A DNA stretch of 64,000 nucleotides from DAOUJW01 sp965218945 (GCA_965218945.1 OZ244718.1:744001-808000), one strand, 5' to 3'. Shown: positions 38,034 to 46,438, numbered from the stretch's first letter. Notes: generated from the sequence alone by a model not told the origin. Translations and numbers: made by a program.

Positions 38034-38783
38034 TTGCCGCCTAGTGTTCAAACACAACGTGATAATCTCAGCATAGGTCTCTACCTAGCTCACAGCGGAT
38101 ACGGGGCTACACTGGATGATATACTCCAAGCATCCTTGGGTTACGTACCATCTATCAATGCCCCGATAGAACCCTATCTTCGCAGATTCCGTAATGCTCA
38201 GCGCGTTGGTAGGGACGCCTTTCGGAACAGGACTCCCGGTTACTTCGCGTTCAATGCGATGCCATTTGGAGGCGAGTACATTTACAAAGCCACTTGGTAT
38301 GTTTGGGTAAATCCTCAGTCTAATCACCCGCAGACAGTTCCACTATTTGCCGGAGATTTGGCATCAATGCGAAGGCTAAGGAGCAGGGACCTTAGTACCC
38401 GTGAGGCGACCACCAGAAGCGTCCGAACCGCTGACAATATTGAAGAGCAGCGTCAGGCAATTCAGCGTCAAGACTGGCCTGCTCTACAACAAATTCAGGC
38501 TAGAATGGTCGAAGACGAGAGTCTTGGTGAGATTCTATCAGGATTCCATGGTATACCCTACGCAGATATCCAGGAGATCATCCCCCAACTCCAAAATTAT
38601 CCGATGTTGTTTCAGTTTCAGAGGGATGCTCAACGGGTTCAACAACTTAATAGACGCTTGAGGCAAGCGCAAGCGTCATTAGGCCAGCAACTCAGGAACT
38701 GGGTAATGTTGCAGACTGGGGTATCGAATAATGCTCCTCAACTGGCTTTACAACAAGCGCAACAAAGGCTAGCTAGTCTATAG
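38034..38783 (+). CDS. Hypothetical protein of the ParB island, 249 aa
   Basis: I do not recognise this protein. It begins with a TTG codon preceded at eight bases by GGAGGTAG, a strong site. The N-terminal two thirds is mixed alpha/beta and aromatic-rich (IGLYLAHSGYGATLDDILQ, YFAFNAMPFGGEYIYKATWYVWVN, TVPLFAGDLASMRRLRSR), with no known catalytic motif. The C-terminal 60 residues are a Gln/Arg-rich helical region (FQRDAQRVQQLNRRLRQAQ), probably coiled coil. Base composition is clearly more AT-rich than in flanking genes, and codon use differs (many TTA/AGA/CAA codons). The next gene, a ParB-like protein, starts 17 bases after its stop, so the two form a cassette likely acquired by transfer. 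Confidence 0.78.
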   Translation: MPPSVQTQRDNLSIGLYLAHSGYGATLDDILQASLGYVPSINAPIEPYLRRFRNAQRVGRDAFRNRTPGYFAFNAMPFGGEYIYKATWYVWVNPQSNHPQTVPLFAGDLASMRRLRSRDLSTREATTRSVRTADNIEEQRQAIQRQDWPALQQIQARMVEDESLGEILSGFHGIPYADIQEIIPQLQNYPMLFQFQRDAQRVQQLNRRLRQAQASLGQQLRNWVMLQTGVSNNAPQLALQQAQQRLASL

Positions 38784-38800
38784 TGGATCTTAGGAGAATT

Positions 38801-39856
38801 ATGAGTACTGATGAACTGGAAACTCTAGTGTTGCGGCCAGTGGAGGAGTGGTATGGCTCTATGGTCGAAATCCCGTGTGAGCTCATAATGCCAGACCCTG
38901 AAAACCTAAGGCAAGAATTCGATGAGGCTGACCTCATTGACTTAGGCAAGAATATTGAGCTAGTAGGGCAGTTGGATGAGATTACTGTCTTTCCAATCCT
39001 GACGGATAATTCACTATGGACTGGCTTCTTTGACTTGCACGACGGAGAGCGCAGATGGCGCGCCGCACAACTGATGAAAATGCCCAGTCTTAGGGCGAAG
39101 ATTGTTCCCAGGCCGTCTTCTCAGGACTTGATGTACAAGAAGGTTAGTAGAGTACTTCAAACTCGATCTCTCAGTCCGGAGACCAAACTGAAGGCGCTGG
39201 AGAAATCCCTATCTGATTTGGGCGCTCTTGAGAGGCCAGACGAATGGGATTCTTTCAGAGGCAAGCTCGGTGGTGGTCCTGAGTGGCCGCAACTGCTAAG
39301 GGTACTGCGGTTGCAGCCTAGAGTTCGTTCCATGTTAGAGAATGGACTGATTAACTTCACAATAGCTCAATCTGTGGGGCGCGTCGCGTATGACAGGCAA
39401 GCGCAACTAGCTGAATACGTCGTGATAAACAAGATCAACGGAAGATTTTTCTCTACCCAAATGGTGCCTTACCTAATAGAGCATCCTGATGCTAGTCCCG
39501 CACAGGCCTTCGAGCACGCTAGGGTGGGGGGATGGCGGCAATACACCACTGGCCCATACAATAAAGGAGAGTCTCCTCCGACTCAGGAGCAAGTTGACAA
39601 ATTCCTTGAGGCATGTGTGGTTTGGGAAAGAGCTTGGGAAACTGTGGTGGTAAAAGGGTTAGTCCACGCCATCGGAGATAATCCGCAATATACTTTTCGG
39701 TTACGGGATGCAAGCCGAAGAATTCAGGAGAGGGCTGCGGCATTAGCTGAAAGAATGAACTCATCCGTCAAAGAGGATATTGCCTCTCCTGAGATTCTAC
39801 TTCCGGCCCGCGAACAGGTGCAAGTTGAAGAAGAATCATTGCCTCAATTGACGTAG
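38801..39856 (+). CDS. ParB N-terminal-domain protein (ParB/Srx superfamily)
   Basis: This is a 351-residue protein from the ATG at 38801, five bases after TAGGAG; a GTG at 38783 overlapping the previous stop is the alternative. Residues about 20-110 form a ParB/Srx-type domain: MVEIPCELIMPDPENLRQEFDE, LIDLGKNIELVGQLDEITV and the box DGERRWRAAQLMKMPSLRAKIV, which matches the ParB GERRxRA motif (CTP/phosphate-binding in true ParB). The rest is helical and includes a possible helix-turn-helix around INFTIAQSVGRVAYDRQAQLAEY. No ParA or parS-like cluster is visible, so chromosome partition is not implied; nuclease, transcription or phage functions are all known for this superfamily. AT-rich like its partner. 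Confidence 0.85.
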   Translation: MSTDELETLVLRPVEEWYGSMVEIPCELIMPDPENLRQEFDEADLIDLGKNIELVGQLDEITVFPILTDNSLWTGFFDLHDGERRWRAAQLMKMPSLRAKIVPRPSSQDLMYKKVSRVLQTRSLSPETKLKALEKSLSDLGALERPDEWDSFRGKLGGGPEWPQLLRVLRLQPRVRSMLENGLINFTIAQSVGRVAYDRQAQLAEYVVINKINGRFFSTQMVPYLIEHPDASPAQAFEHARVGGWRQYTTGPYNKGESPPTQEQVDKFLEACVVWERAWETVVVKGLVHAIGDNPQYTFRLRDASRRIQERAAALAERMNSSVKEDIASPEILLPAREQVQVEEESLPQLT

Positions 39857-39911
39857 TGAAGAAGTTGAATCCCAACCCGGCAAGCTGGCCCCTCAATTCA
39901 GTGAAGATTTC

Positions 39912-40196
39912 ATGGTAACCGTAACAGACAAGGCAAAAGAGGAACTGAAGCGCATACTGGAGACGCGTACCCTCGCGCCCGGCAAGATGCTCAGGCTAGC
40001 CATGCCCCCGGTCTGGAAGGGCGAGGGTGACTTCGGGATAGTCATTGACGATGAGGGGGAGGACGACTACGTGGTCTCCTACCAGGGAATCAACATTCTG
40101 CTGATGGACGCCGGTCTGGCGGACGGGCTGACCACAGCTGTGCTGGACTTCAAGGAGTCGCCGGCGGGCATGGCGTTCACCCTGGACGTGTTCTAA
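39912..40196 (+). CDS. HesB/IscA-like protein without cysteines
   Basis: The 94-residue protein resembles the HesB/IscA iron-sulfur carrier fold: VTVTDKAKEELKRILETR at the N-terminus, the LRLAMPP strand, and ISYQGINILLMDAGLADGLTT-like central part (here VSYQGINILLMDAGLA), then a C-terminal strand SPAGMAFTLDVF. Real IscA proteins bind iron or clusters with three Cys residues, one central and two in a CGCG-like tail. This protein contains no Cys at all, so cluster transfer by the classical route is excluded. It may be a structural relative with another role. It is in plus-strand sequence with normal GC, 55 bases after the ParB-like gene. Confidence 0.8.
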   Translation: MVTVTDKAKEELKRILETRTLAPGKMLRLAMPPVWKGEGDFGIVIDDEGEDDYVVSYQGINILLMDAGLADGLTTAVLDFKESPAGMAFTLDVF

Positions 40197-40246
40197 ACGC
40201 CTTACCAAGACTACAGAGGCGCGGTACGACTTAGCAGGAGGGCAGT

Positions 40247-40747
40247 TTGGTCTCGCCGGATGAAGATAGACGACAGATAGATGAATGGGCCCGGGGCAAC
40301 CCGCTGAGGGAGTGGTACGCCAGTGAGATATGGGGCAGGCCCACGGATGACGACGACACTCTCTTTGAGGTTATGAGCCTTCAGATATTCCAGGCCGGCC
40401 TCAACTGGCACATGATACTGGCCAAGCGCGACTTCTTCCGCAACGCCTTTAACGGTTGGCGCATCGACGACGTGGCTGCAATGGGTCCCCAGGATGTGGA
40501 GCGCTTGCTCCAGGACGCGTCCATCGTTCGCAATCGCAAGAAGATTGAGGCGTGCATAGTCAACGCCCGCATCATCCAGGGCTTGCAGAGCGAGCACCAC
40601 TCCTTTTGCAACTGGTTTTACAGAGTGCTGCCCGGAGACAATCTGGCGCTTCTCCAGAAGGAGCTGAGGGGCACGTTCAAGTTCATCGGGCCGGAGATAG
40701 CCCGCATGTGGCTTATGGCCTCCGGTCGTATCCCGACCCAGCCGTAG
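40247..40747 (+). CDS. DNA-3-methyladenine glycosylase I (Tag)-like protein with altered active site
   Basis: The 166-residue protein aligns with Tag along its core: WGRPTDDDDTLFEVMSLQIFQAGLNWHMIL, then KRDFFRNAFNGW, DVERLLQDASIVRNRKKIEACIVNARI, and RGTFKFIGPEIARMW. Tag excises 3-methyladenine from alkylated DNA. Two things differ. The catalytic Glu of Tag (E38 in E. coli, in LEGQQAGLSW) corresponds to Gln here (LQIFQAGLNW). The zinc ligands, an N-terminal Cys and His and a C-terminal His-x3-Cys, are absent, and the protein ends early. The start is TTG with AGGAGG five bases upstream. It may have another base specificity or be inactive; a Tag-fold role in nucleic-acid binding is plausible. 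Confidence 0.8.
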   Translation: MVSPDEDRRQIDEWARGNPLREWYASEIWGRPTDDDDTLFEVMSLQIFQAGLNWHMILAKRDFFRNAFNGWRIDDVAAMGPQDVERLLQDASIVRNRKKIEACIVNARIIQGLQSEHHSFCNWFYRVLPGDNLALLQKELRGTFKFIGPEIARMWLMASGRIPTQP

Positions 40748-40861
40748 CCGGACTGATGCCGTCCTGGACTGGTTGAGAAGTGTGGTTTGTGGTAAATTAG
40801 GCGTTGAGCCTAGACTTTTCGTAACATAAAGAATCGCTGTAGCCAAGATTTAGGAGGAGTT

Positions 40862-43192
40862 ATGCTGGATTACAAGCCGAACATCGTTCTTTCGAACCAG
40901 GAATACAACGTGGTTGGCACAAGGCCCATTCGCCACGACGGTCTGGACAAGGTCACGGGCCGCGCCCGCTACGGAGCCGACATCAATCTACCCGGACTTC
41001 TCTATGGCAAGATTCTCAGGAGTCCCCATGCGCACGCCCGGATCAAGTCCATAGACACCAGCAAGGCTATGGAGCTGCCGGGCGTAAAGGCCGTGGTGAC
41101 CTCCAAGGACCTTGTGCAGATCTCCGATAAGGCGTCCGACGTTGGCGAGGGGGAGATCAGGAACATAGGGTTTATGAGCCGGAACTGCCTGGCCAATGAG
41201 AAGGCGCTGTACAAGGGGCACGCCGTGGCCGCCGTAGCCGCCACCAGCCTTCACGTTGCAGAAGAGGCACTTTCCCTCATTGAGGTGGACTACGAGGTGC
41301 TCCCTCCGGTGCTCAGCTCCAGGGAGGCCATGAAGGAGGACGCCCCGCTCCTGCACGAGGGGCTTGTTACAGTGCCGGAAGCCACGGGAGCCGGCGGCAC
41401 CAGCGATGACGGCGCCGGAGGCTCCAACGTCGGCAAGCACTTCCAGCATCGTTTGGGTGACATAGAAAAGGGATTCCAGGAAGCGGACGTAATCGTGGAG
41501 AGAGAGTTCAGCACGGAGGCCGTTCACCAGGGCTACATTGAGCCTCATACGGCCACGGCGCTGTGGGACATGGAAGGCAACATAACTCTATGGTCAAGCA
41601 GCCAGGGCCAGTTTGCCATAAGGGAGCAGACGGCGAACCTGCTTGGTGTTCCCGTGTCCAAGGTGAAGGCCATTCCCATGGAGATTGGCGGCGGATTCGG
41701 CGGGAAGACTATAACCTACGTTGAGCCGGTGGCGGCTGCCCTTTCCCGAAAGGCCCGGCAGCCGGTGAAGGTGACCATGAGCCGCATCGAGGTGTTCGAG
41801 GGCACGGGTCCGACATCCGGAACCAACATCCGTGTGAAGATGGGCGCCACCAAGGACGGGCACATCACCGCAGCCGAGGCCACGCTGGTGTACGAAGCAG
41901 GCGCCTTCCCAGGCTCGCCGGTTGGAGGCGGAGCCAGGTGCATGTTCGCTCCTTACGACATTCCCAACGGCCACATCGACGCTGTTGACGTGGTTGTGAA
42001 CAAGCCAAAGGTTGCCGCGTACCGAGCGCCCGGCGCTCCCGCAGCCGCCTTTGCGGTGGAGCAGGTGGTGGACGAGATCTGCCAGAAGATCTCCATGGAC
42101 CCCCTGAAGTTCAGGATGCTCAATGCCTCCAAGGAGGGCACGCGGCAGATTGTGGGGCCGGTCTTCGGAACCATAGGCAACGTGGAAACGCTGGAGGCGA
42201 CCAGAGATCACCCCCACTACGCTGCGCCCCTGGAGGGGCCTTACCGGGGCAGGGGCGTAGCCAGCGGCTTCTGGGGCAACGGCGGTGGGCCTGCCAGCGC
42301 CATTGCCAGCGTCAACTCCGACGGCTCGGTCAGCTTGGTTGAGGGGTCGCCGGACATCGGTGGCAGCAGGGTTGTGGTAGCCATGCAGCTGGCCGAGGTG
42401 CTGGGCATCGCGGCTGAGGACGTGAATCCCTCCGTGGGAGACACCGACTCCATCGGCTTCACCTCTCCTACGGGAGGAAGCAGCGTCGCCTACAAGACCG
42501 GACTGGCCTGCTACGAGGCTGGCCAGGACATCAAACGCCAGATGATGCAGCGCGCGGCCACCATCTGGGAGACCTCCGTGGAGAACGTGGAATACCAGGA
42601 CGGCGCGCTGAGCCACCGGACGGATCCCGACCTCCGGATCACCTTTAAGGAGATGGCCGCGAGGCTCAACCTGAACGGCGGCCCCATAGTGGGCCGGGCT
42701 ACAGTCAACGACCGCCGCAACGGCAACGCCTTCGCTACGCACATCGTGGACGTTGAGGTGGACCCGGAAACCGGCAAGGTCGACATACTCCGCTACACGG
42801 CAGTCCAGGACTGCGGAAAGGCTATTCACCCGAGCTACGTGGAAGGCCAGATTCAGGGCGGAGCGGTGCAGGGCATCGGTTGGGCCCTCAACGAGGAGTA
42901 TTTCTTCAATGACCAGGGCCAGATGGTCAACTCCAGCTTCCTGGACTACCGGATGCCCACCAGCCTTGACCTGCCCATGATTGACACCGTGATAGTCGAG
43001 GTCCCGCACGGAGGCCATCCCTTCTCAGTCCGTGGAGTGGCGGAGCTTCCACTGGTTCCCCCAATGGCAGCGATTGCCAACGCCGTCGGCAACGCCATTG
43101 GCGTCAGGATGACGCAGCTTCCGATGTCGCCGGGGCGGATACTGGAGGCTTTGGAGGAGAAGAACAGCAACGGCAGCGACTCGGGGAGATAG
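40862..43192 (+). CDS. Xanthine dehydrogenase-family molybdopterin-binding (large) subunit
   Basis: The 776-residue protein is a molybdenum hydroxylase large subunit, of the group including xanthine dehydrogenase, aldehyde oxidase and CO dehydrogenase CoxL. Landmarks are GLDKVTGRARYGADI, LRSPHAHARI, EIGGGFGGKT, VAAYRAPGAPAAAFAVEQ, the molybdopterin loops in the middle, and a C-terminal VRGVAELPLVPPMAAIANAV where the catalytic Glu of GVGE is in GVAE. The active-site loop AYRAPG is not the AYxCSFR of form I CO dehydrogenase, so CO oxidation is unlikely. The iron-sulfur and FAD subunits are not adjacent. GGAGGAG precedes the ATG. It is followed after two bases by a MoaD-like gene. The substrate is unknown. 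Confidence 0.93.
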   Translation: MLDYKPNIVLSNQEYNVVGTRPIRHDGLDKVTGRARYGADINLPGLLYGKILRSPHAHARIKSIDTSKAMELPGVKAVVTSKDLVQISDKASDVGEGEIRNIGFMSRNCLANEKALYKGHAVAAVAATSLHVAEEALSLIEVDYEVLPPVLSSREAMKEDAPLLHEGLVTVPEATGAGGTSDDGAGGSNVGKHFQHRLGDIEKGFQEADVIVEREFSTEAVHQGYIEPHTATALWDMEGNITLWSSSQGQFAIREQTANLLGVPVSKVKAIPMEIGGGFGGKTITYVEPVAAALSRKARQPVKVTMSRIEVFEGTGPTSGTNIRVKMGATKDGHITAAEATLVYEAGAFPGSPVGGGARCMFAPYDIPNGHIDAVDVVVNKPKVAAYRAPGAPAAAFAVEQVVDEICQKISMDPLKFRMLNASKEGTRQIVGPVFGTIGNVETLEATRDHPHYAAPLEGPYRGRGVASGFWGNGGGPASAIASVNSDGSVSLVEGSPDIGGSRVVVAMQLAEVLGIAAEDVNPSVGDTDSIGFTSPTGGSSVAYKTGLACYEAGQDIKRQMMQRAATIWETSVENVEYQDGALSHRTDPDLRITFKEMAARLNLNGGPIVGRATVNDRRNGNAFATHIVDVEVDPETGKVDILRYTAVQDCGKAIHPSYVEGQIQGGAVQGIGWALNEEYFFNDQGQMVNSSFLDYRMPTSLDLPMIDTVIVEVPHGGHPFSVRGVAELPLVPPMAAIANAVGNAIGVRMTQLPMSPGRILEALEEKNSNGSDSGR

Positions 43193-43194
43193 AT

Positions 43195-43464
43195 ATGCCA
43201 GATGTGTGGATTCCACCCAGAATGCAGAGAATAACCAACGGGCAGGAGCAGGTCCAGGTTGGCGGCGCCAATGTGCGCCAGGTGGTGAACAACCTGGAGA
43301 AGGAATTCCCGGGCATCAAGGAAGAGCTGTGCTACGAGGACGACATAATGCCGGGCCTGGCGGTCATCATAGACGGGGAGACGGCCAACCTGGGGATGCT
43401 GGAGAAGGTCCAGGAGAACAGCGAGATACACTTCCTCCCGGCGATATCGGGCGGCTCAGCCTGA
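43195..43464 (+). CDS. MoaD/ThiS-family ubiquitin-like sulfur carrier with GGSA tail
   Basis: This is an 89-residue beta-grasp protein. The core (VWIPPRMQRITNGQEQVQVGG, VRQVVNNLEKEFPGIKEEL, GLAVIIDGE, EIHFLPAIS) is that of MoaD/ThiS carriers, which carry thiocarboxylate on a C-terminal Gly-Gly for molybdopterin or other sulfur insertion. The last four residues are GGSA, so the diglycine is capped by two residues and would need trimming before activation, as in some carriers matured by a JAMM protease. It begins two bases after the molybdenum hydroxylase stop, linking it to cofactor supply for that enzyme. No E1 or protease gene is in the neighbourhood. Confidence 0.87.
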   Translation: MPDVWIPPRMQRITNGQEQVQVGGANVRQVVNNLEKEFPGIKEELCYEDDIMPGLAVIIDGETANLGMLEKVQENSEIHFLPAISGGSA

Positions 43465-43490
43465 GCCTGAAGCCTTAGGTCAGATATTTT

Positions 43491-43524
43491 GGCGGGACGG
43501 CTATCAAGGCCGTCCCGCCGTTTT
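43491..43524 (+). terminator. Intrinsic terminator after the MoaD-like gene
   Basis: A perfect 11-bp stem GGCGGGACGGC / GCCGTCCCGCC (43491-43501 with 43509-43519) with loop TATCAAG is followed by GTTTT. It ends transcription of the xdh-moaD unit, 26 bases past the stop codon. Confidence 0.85.
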
Positions 43525-43525
43525 G

Positions 43526-44830
43526 TTATCCGCTCCTCAGTTGCTCCGCAACGTCCCTGTAAGCCTGAATGGTGGCCTGAATGTCCTCCTCCGTGTGCGC
43601 CAGGGACATGTAGAACTTCTGGGTTCCCTTCACAATGCCGCTTCCCAGCAGCAGGCGGTTGAATCGTTGCATGGTCTCACTTGAGGCCGAGAGAGTGGAG
43701 CGATAGTCGCTGATCTCCTGATCGGTGAAGTACACGTCGAAGATGGTGTCATCGCCAACGACCTGGGCCGGGACCTCCGCCTGCCGCAGCGCCTCTTCCA
43801 GGGCAGTTCGCAGCCGACTACCCGTCGTGCGCAATTGCTCGTACGCCCCCGGTTTCCTCAGCTCGGCCAGAGTGGCCAGGCCGGCGACGGCGGCGATGGG
43901 ATTGCCGTTGAGAGTGCCTATCTGCGGTATGAACTCCTCACCCTGCGACTCCGAGGCGTCGTAGTGCCGCATGATGTCTGCGCGGCCGCACACCGCCGCA
44001 AGGGGGTATCCTCCGCCCACTACCTTGCCTATTGCGGCCAGGTCCGGCTGAACGCCATACCACTCCTGTGCGCCGCCGTAGGCGAGTCGGAATCCCGTGA
44101 CCACCTCGTCGAAGACCAGGGGGATGTCGTAGCGTGCCGTCACCTCCCGGAGCCCCTCCAGGAAGCCCGGCGCCGGGGGAATGATGCGCTGCAACGGCTC
44201 CACTATGACGGCTCCAAGCTGGTCCCGGTTCTCGGCGATTATGCGCTCCGTTGCGTCCAGGTTGTTGAACGGCGCTATCAGCACCGTTTCCTGTATAGCG
44301 CTGGGTATGCCTGCGGAGCCGGGCAGGGGCTGTGGGAAGTCCAGCAGCCTGGAAGGGGCCATGCTCATCAGGGCGTAGTCGTGTGTGCCGTGATACCCGC
44401 CCTCGAACTTGAGAATCTTGTCCCTCTTGGTGAAGGCACGCGCGGCCCGGAGGGACTGGAAGGTCGCGTCCGTGCCGCTGGTGGTGAATCGCACTTTTTC
44501 GGCGCAGGGAACGGCGTGGCACACCTCCTCTGCCAGCTCAATGGCCGGCGCGCTGGTGATGAAATAGGTGCTGCCCTTGTCCAGCCACTCCCGCACGGCG
44601 TCCAGAACGGCCGGGTGAGCGTGTCCCAGTATCATCGGCCCCGACCCCATCAGGTAGTCGATGTACTCGTTATCGCTGAAGTCGTACAGCTTGGAGCCAC
44701 GGCCCTCCTTCACTATGAAGCCGTCCTCAAAATCCGACTTGATGTTGCCGAGTTGCGCGCCCGGCAGATGCTTACGCGCTCTCTCCAGCAGGGACTTCTC
44801 CTCAGCGCTTGGCGGGTTTCTGAAAGTCAC
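43526..44830 (-). CDS. Class III aminotransferase, glutamate-1-semialdehyde aminomutase-like
   Basis: This is a 434-residue PLP enzyme of the subgroup that includes glutamate-1-semialdehyde 2,1-aminomutase (HemL). Motifs are GSKLYDFSDNEYIDYLMGSGPMILGHAHP, VRFTTSGTDATFQSLRAARAFTKRDKILKFEGGYHG, the cofactor-binding VFDEVVTGFRLAYGG, and the PLP Lys in AAIGKVVGGGYPLAAVCG. True HemL normally has a conserved GNPLAMAAG block; here the equivalent is TLNGNPIAAVAG, which is close. No other heme genes lie nearby, so a paralogue acting on another amino acid or amine is equally possible. It is convergent with the MoaD-like gene and divergent from lpdA. Confidence 0.9.
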   Translation of the reverse strand: MTFRNPPSAEEKSLLERARKHLPGAQLGNIKSDFEDGFIVKEGRGSKLYDFSDNEYIDYLMGSGPMILGHAHPAVLDAVREWLDKGSTYFITSAPAIELAEEVCHAVPCAEKVRFTTSGTDATFQSLRAARAFTKRDKILKFEGGYHGTHDYALMSMAPSRLLDFPQPLPGSAGIPSAIQETVLIAPFNNLDATERIIAENRDQLGAVIVEPLQRIIPPAPGFLEGLREVTARYDIPLVFDEVVTGFRLAYGGAQEWYGVQPDLAAIGKVVGGGYPLAAVCGRADIMRHYDASESQGEEFIPQIGTLNGNPIAAVAGLATLAELRKPGAYEQLRTTGSRLRTALEEALRQAEVPAQVVGDDTIFDVYFTDQEISDYRSTLSASSETMQRFNRLLLGSGIVKGTQKFYMSLAHTEEDIQATIQAYRDVAEQLRSG

Positions 44831-44944
44831 TCTCTGCTCTCCTGACTTTGTTGTTGATCTCTTGGCGAAAAGGGTCGTACTGGCGACCCTCCAATACCCT
44901 ATGACGCCGTAGCGGGAATGTCAAACGGGGTGTCAGGAATGTTG

Positions 44945-44974
44945 TTGGAGAGATTCGTATCTGGATGATATACT
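44945..44974 (+). promoter_or_regulatory. Promoter candidate for the pyruvate dehydrogenase-type operon
   Basis: TTGGAG at 44945-44950 and TATACT at 44969-44974 are 18 bases apart, with TGA in front of the -10 forming an extended -10 element. It ends 43 bases before the lpdA start at 45017. Confidence 0.5.
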
Positions 44975-45016
44975 GCTAGGGAATCTTGCTGCGATACGCA
45001 GTGGAAGGCGGCTTGG

Positions 45017-46405
45017 ATGCCGGATGCAGAATACGACGTTGTGGTTGTCGGGGCGGGCCCGGGCGGCTACGTGGCCGCTATCAGGGCCGGCCAGCTTGGC
45101 CTGAAGACTGCCGTTGTGGAGGCGGATGAGGTGGGTGGCGTATGCCTCAACTGGGGCTGTATACCCAGCAAGTCCCTCCTCAGGAACGCCGAGGTGCTGT
45201 CCCTGTTCAAGCGCGCCGCAGAGTTCGGAATCTCCTACGACAACCTGAGCTACGACTTCGGCACGGCCATCAGCAGAAGCCGTACGGTGGTCAGACGCCT
45301 CACCAATGGCGTGAAGTCGCTTCTGAAGAAGAACAAGGTTGACCTGATCAACGGGTTCGCCCGGCTTGAGGACGCCAGCACCATAGCCGTGGACGGCGAT
45401 GCCCGGACCATTACGGCGAAGAACATCATCGTTGCTACCGGTACGCGTCCGCGGCCCGTGCCTGGCCTGGAGATTGACGGCGATGTCGTCATATCCAGCA
45501 GGGAGGCACTTGAGCTTCCAGAAGCGCCGTCGCCCGTTGTCATCGTGGGTGGGGGAGCCACCGGGGTGGAGTTCGCATACCTGTACCGCGCCTACGACGC
45601 GGAGGTCACCGTGGTGGAGATGATGCCTCACCTGCTGCCCAGCGAAGACGAGGAGATCAGCCGACAGCTTGAGAGGTCCTTCTCGCGGCAGGGCATAAAG
45701 GCGCTCACCGGCTCCAGGGTGACGGATGTCAAGAGAACCCCGGAGGGAGTCACCCTGACCGTGGAGACCCCGGACGGTAGCGCCTCGCTGGACTGCCGGA
45801 GGGTGCTGGTAGCTGCCGGGGTGCAGGGCAACACCGACGGCATTGGCCTGGAGCAGGCTGGCATTGAAGTGGAGCGCAGCTTCATCAGGGTGGATGATAC
45901 TATGCGGACCAGCGTCCCCAACATCTACGCCATTGGCGACGTTACAGGTAAGATGCTGCTGGCGCACGTGGCTATGGCCCAGGGAGTCCTTGCAGTTGAG
46001 GGCATAGCAGGAATCCGCAGCCCGGCCCTGGACTACAAGAAGATGCCACGCGCCACCTATTGCAACCCGCAGGTGACCAGCTTCGGCTATACTGAGAAGG
46101 AAGCCGGGGAGATGGAGCGCAGCGTCAAGATAGGCAAATTCCCCTTCCAGGCCAACGGAAAGGCCCTGGCCCTTGGAGAATCTGAGGGAATGGTGAAGTT
46201 GGTGGTGGACGCCGATACGGACGAGATTATCGGGGCGCACATGATTGGGCCGGAGGTCACGGAGGTGCTGCCGGAGATTGCCATAACCGGCATGCTTGAA
46301 GGCAGCGTCAACGAGTTGGGTCTGCTGGTGCACTCCCACCCCACGCTTTCGGAGGCGGTCAAGGAGGCGGCCCTGGCAGCCAATGGCGAGGCCATTCATA
46401 TCTAG
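45017..46405 (+). CDS. lpdA: Dihydrolipoyl dehydrogenase (E3)
   Basis: E3 reoxidises dihydrolipoamide of 2-oxoacid dehydrogenase complexes with FAD and NAD+. The 462-residue protein has VVVVGAGPGGYVAAIRAGQLG (FAD Rossmann), the redox disulfide in GGVCLNWGCIPSK, IIVATGTRPRPVPG, the NAD-binding VIVGGGATGVEFAYLYRAYDAEVTV, and the C-terminal His-Glu catalytic pair in LLVHSHPTLSEAVKEAAL. All catalytic residues appear present. It is the first gene of the operon lpdA-E1alpha-E1beta-E2, all on the plus strand with 33, 3 and 29 bases between genes. Confidence 0.95.
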   Translation: MPDAEYDVVVVGAGPGGYVAAIRAGQLGLKTAVVEADEVGGVCLNWGCIPSKSLLRNAEVLSLFKRAAEFGISYDNLSYDFGTAISRSRTVVRRLTNGVKSLLKKNKVDLINGFARLEDASTIAVDGDARTITAKNIIVATGTRPRPVPGLEIDGDVVISSREALELPEAPSPVVIVGGGATGVEFAYLYRAYDAEVTVVEMMPHLLPSEDEEISRQLERSFSRQGIKALTGSRVTDVKRTPEGVTLTVETPDGSASLDCRRVLVAAGVQGNTDGIGLEQAGIEVERSFIRVDDTMRTSVPNIYAIGDVTGKMLLAHVAMAQGVLAVEGIAGIRSPALDYKKMPRATYCNPQVTSFGYTEKEAGEMERSVKIGKFPFQANGKALALGESEGMVKLVVDADTDEIIGAHMIGPEVTEVLPEIAITGMLEGSVNELGLLVHSHPTLSEAVKEAALAANGEAIHI

Positions 46406-46438
46406 TATCAGAGCGAGTCTAAATCGGAGTATAGCTGG

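Noticed and set aside
38801..39856. ParB-like protein as a chromosome or plasmid partition gene with a nearby origin
   Set aside because: No ParA, parS-type repeats, DnaA boxes or replication gene are present; the surroundings are not an origin region.
41594..43018. 474-residue open frame antisense to the molybdenum hydroxylase gene
   Set aside because: The sense strand has clear molybdopterin-binding motifs; the antisense translation is His/Gly-rich and unstructured.
40862..43192. CO dehydrogenase (CoxL) assignment for the molybdenum hydroxylase
   Set aside because: The active-site loop is AYRAPG instead of the form I AYxCSFR, and the small and medium subunits are missing.
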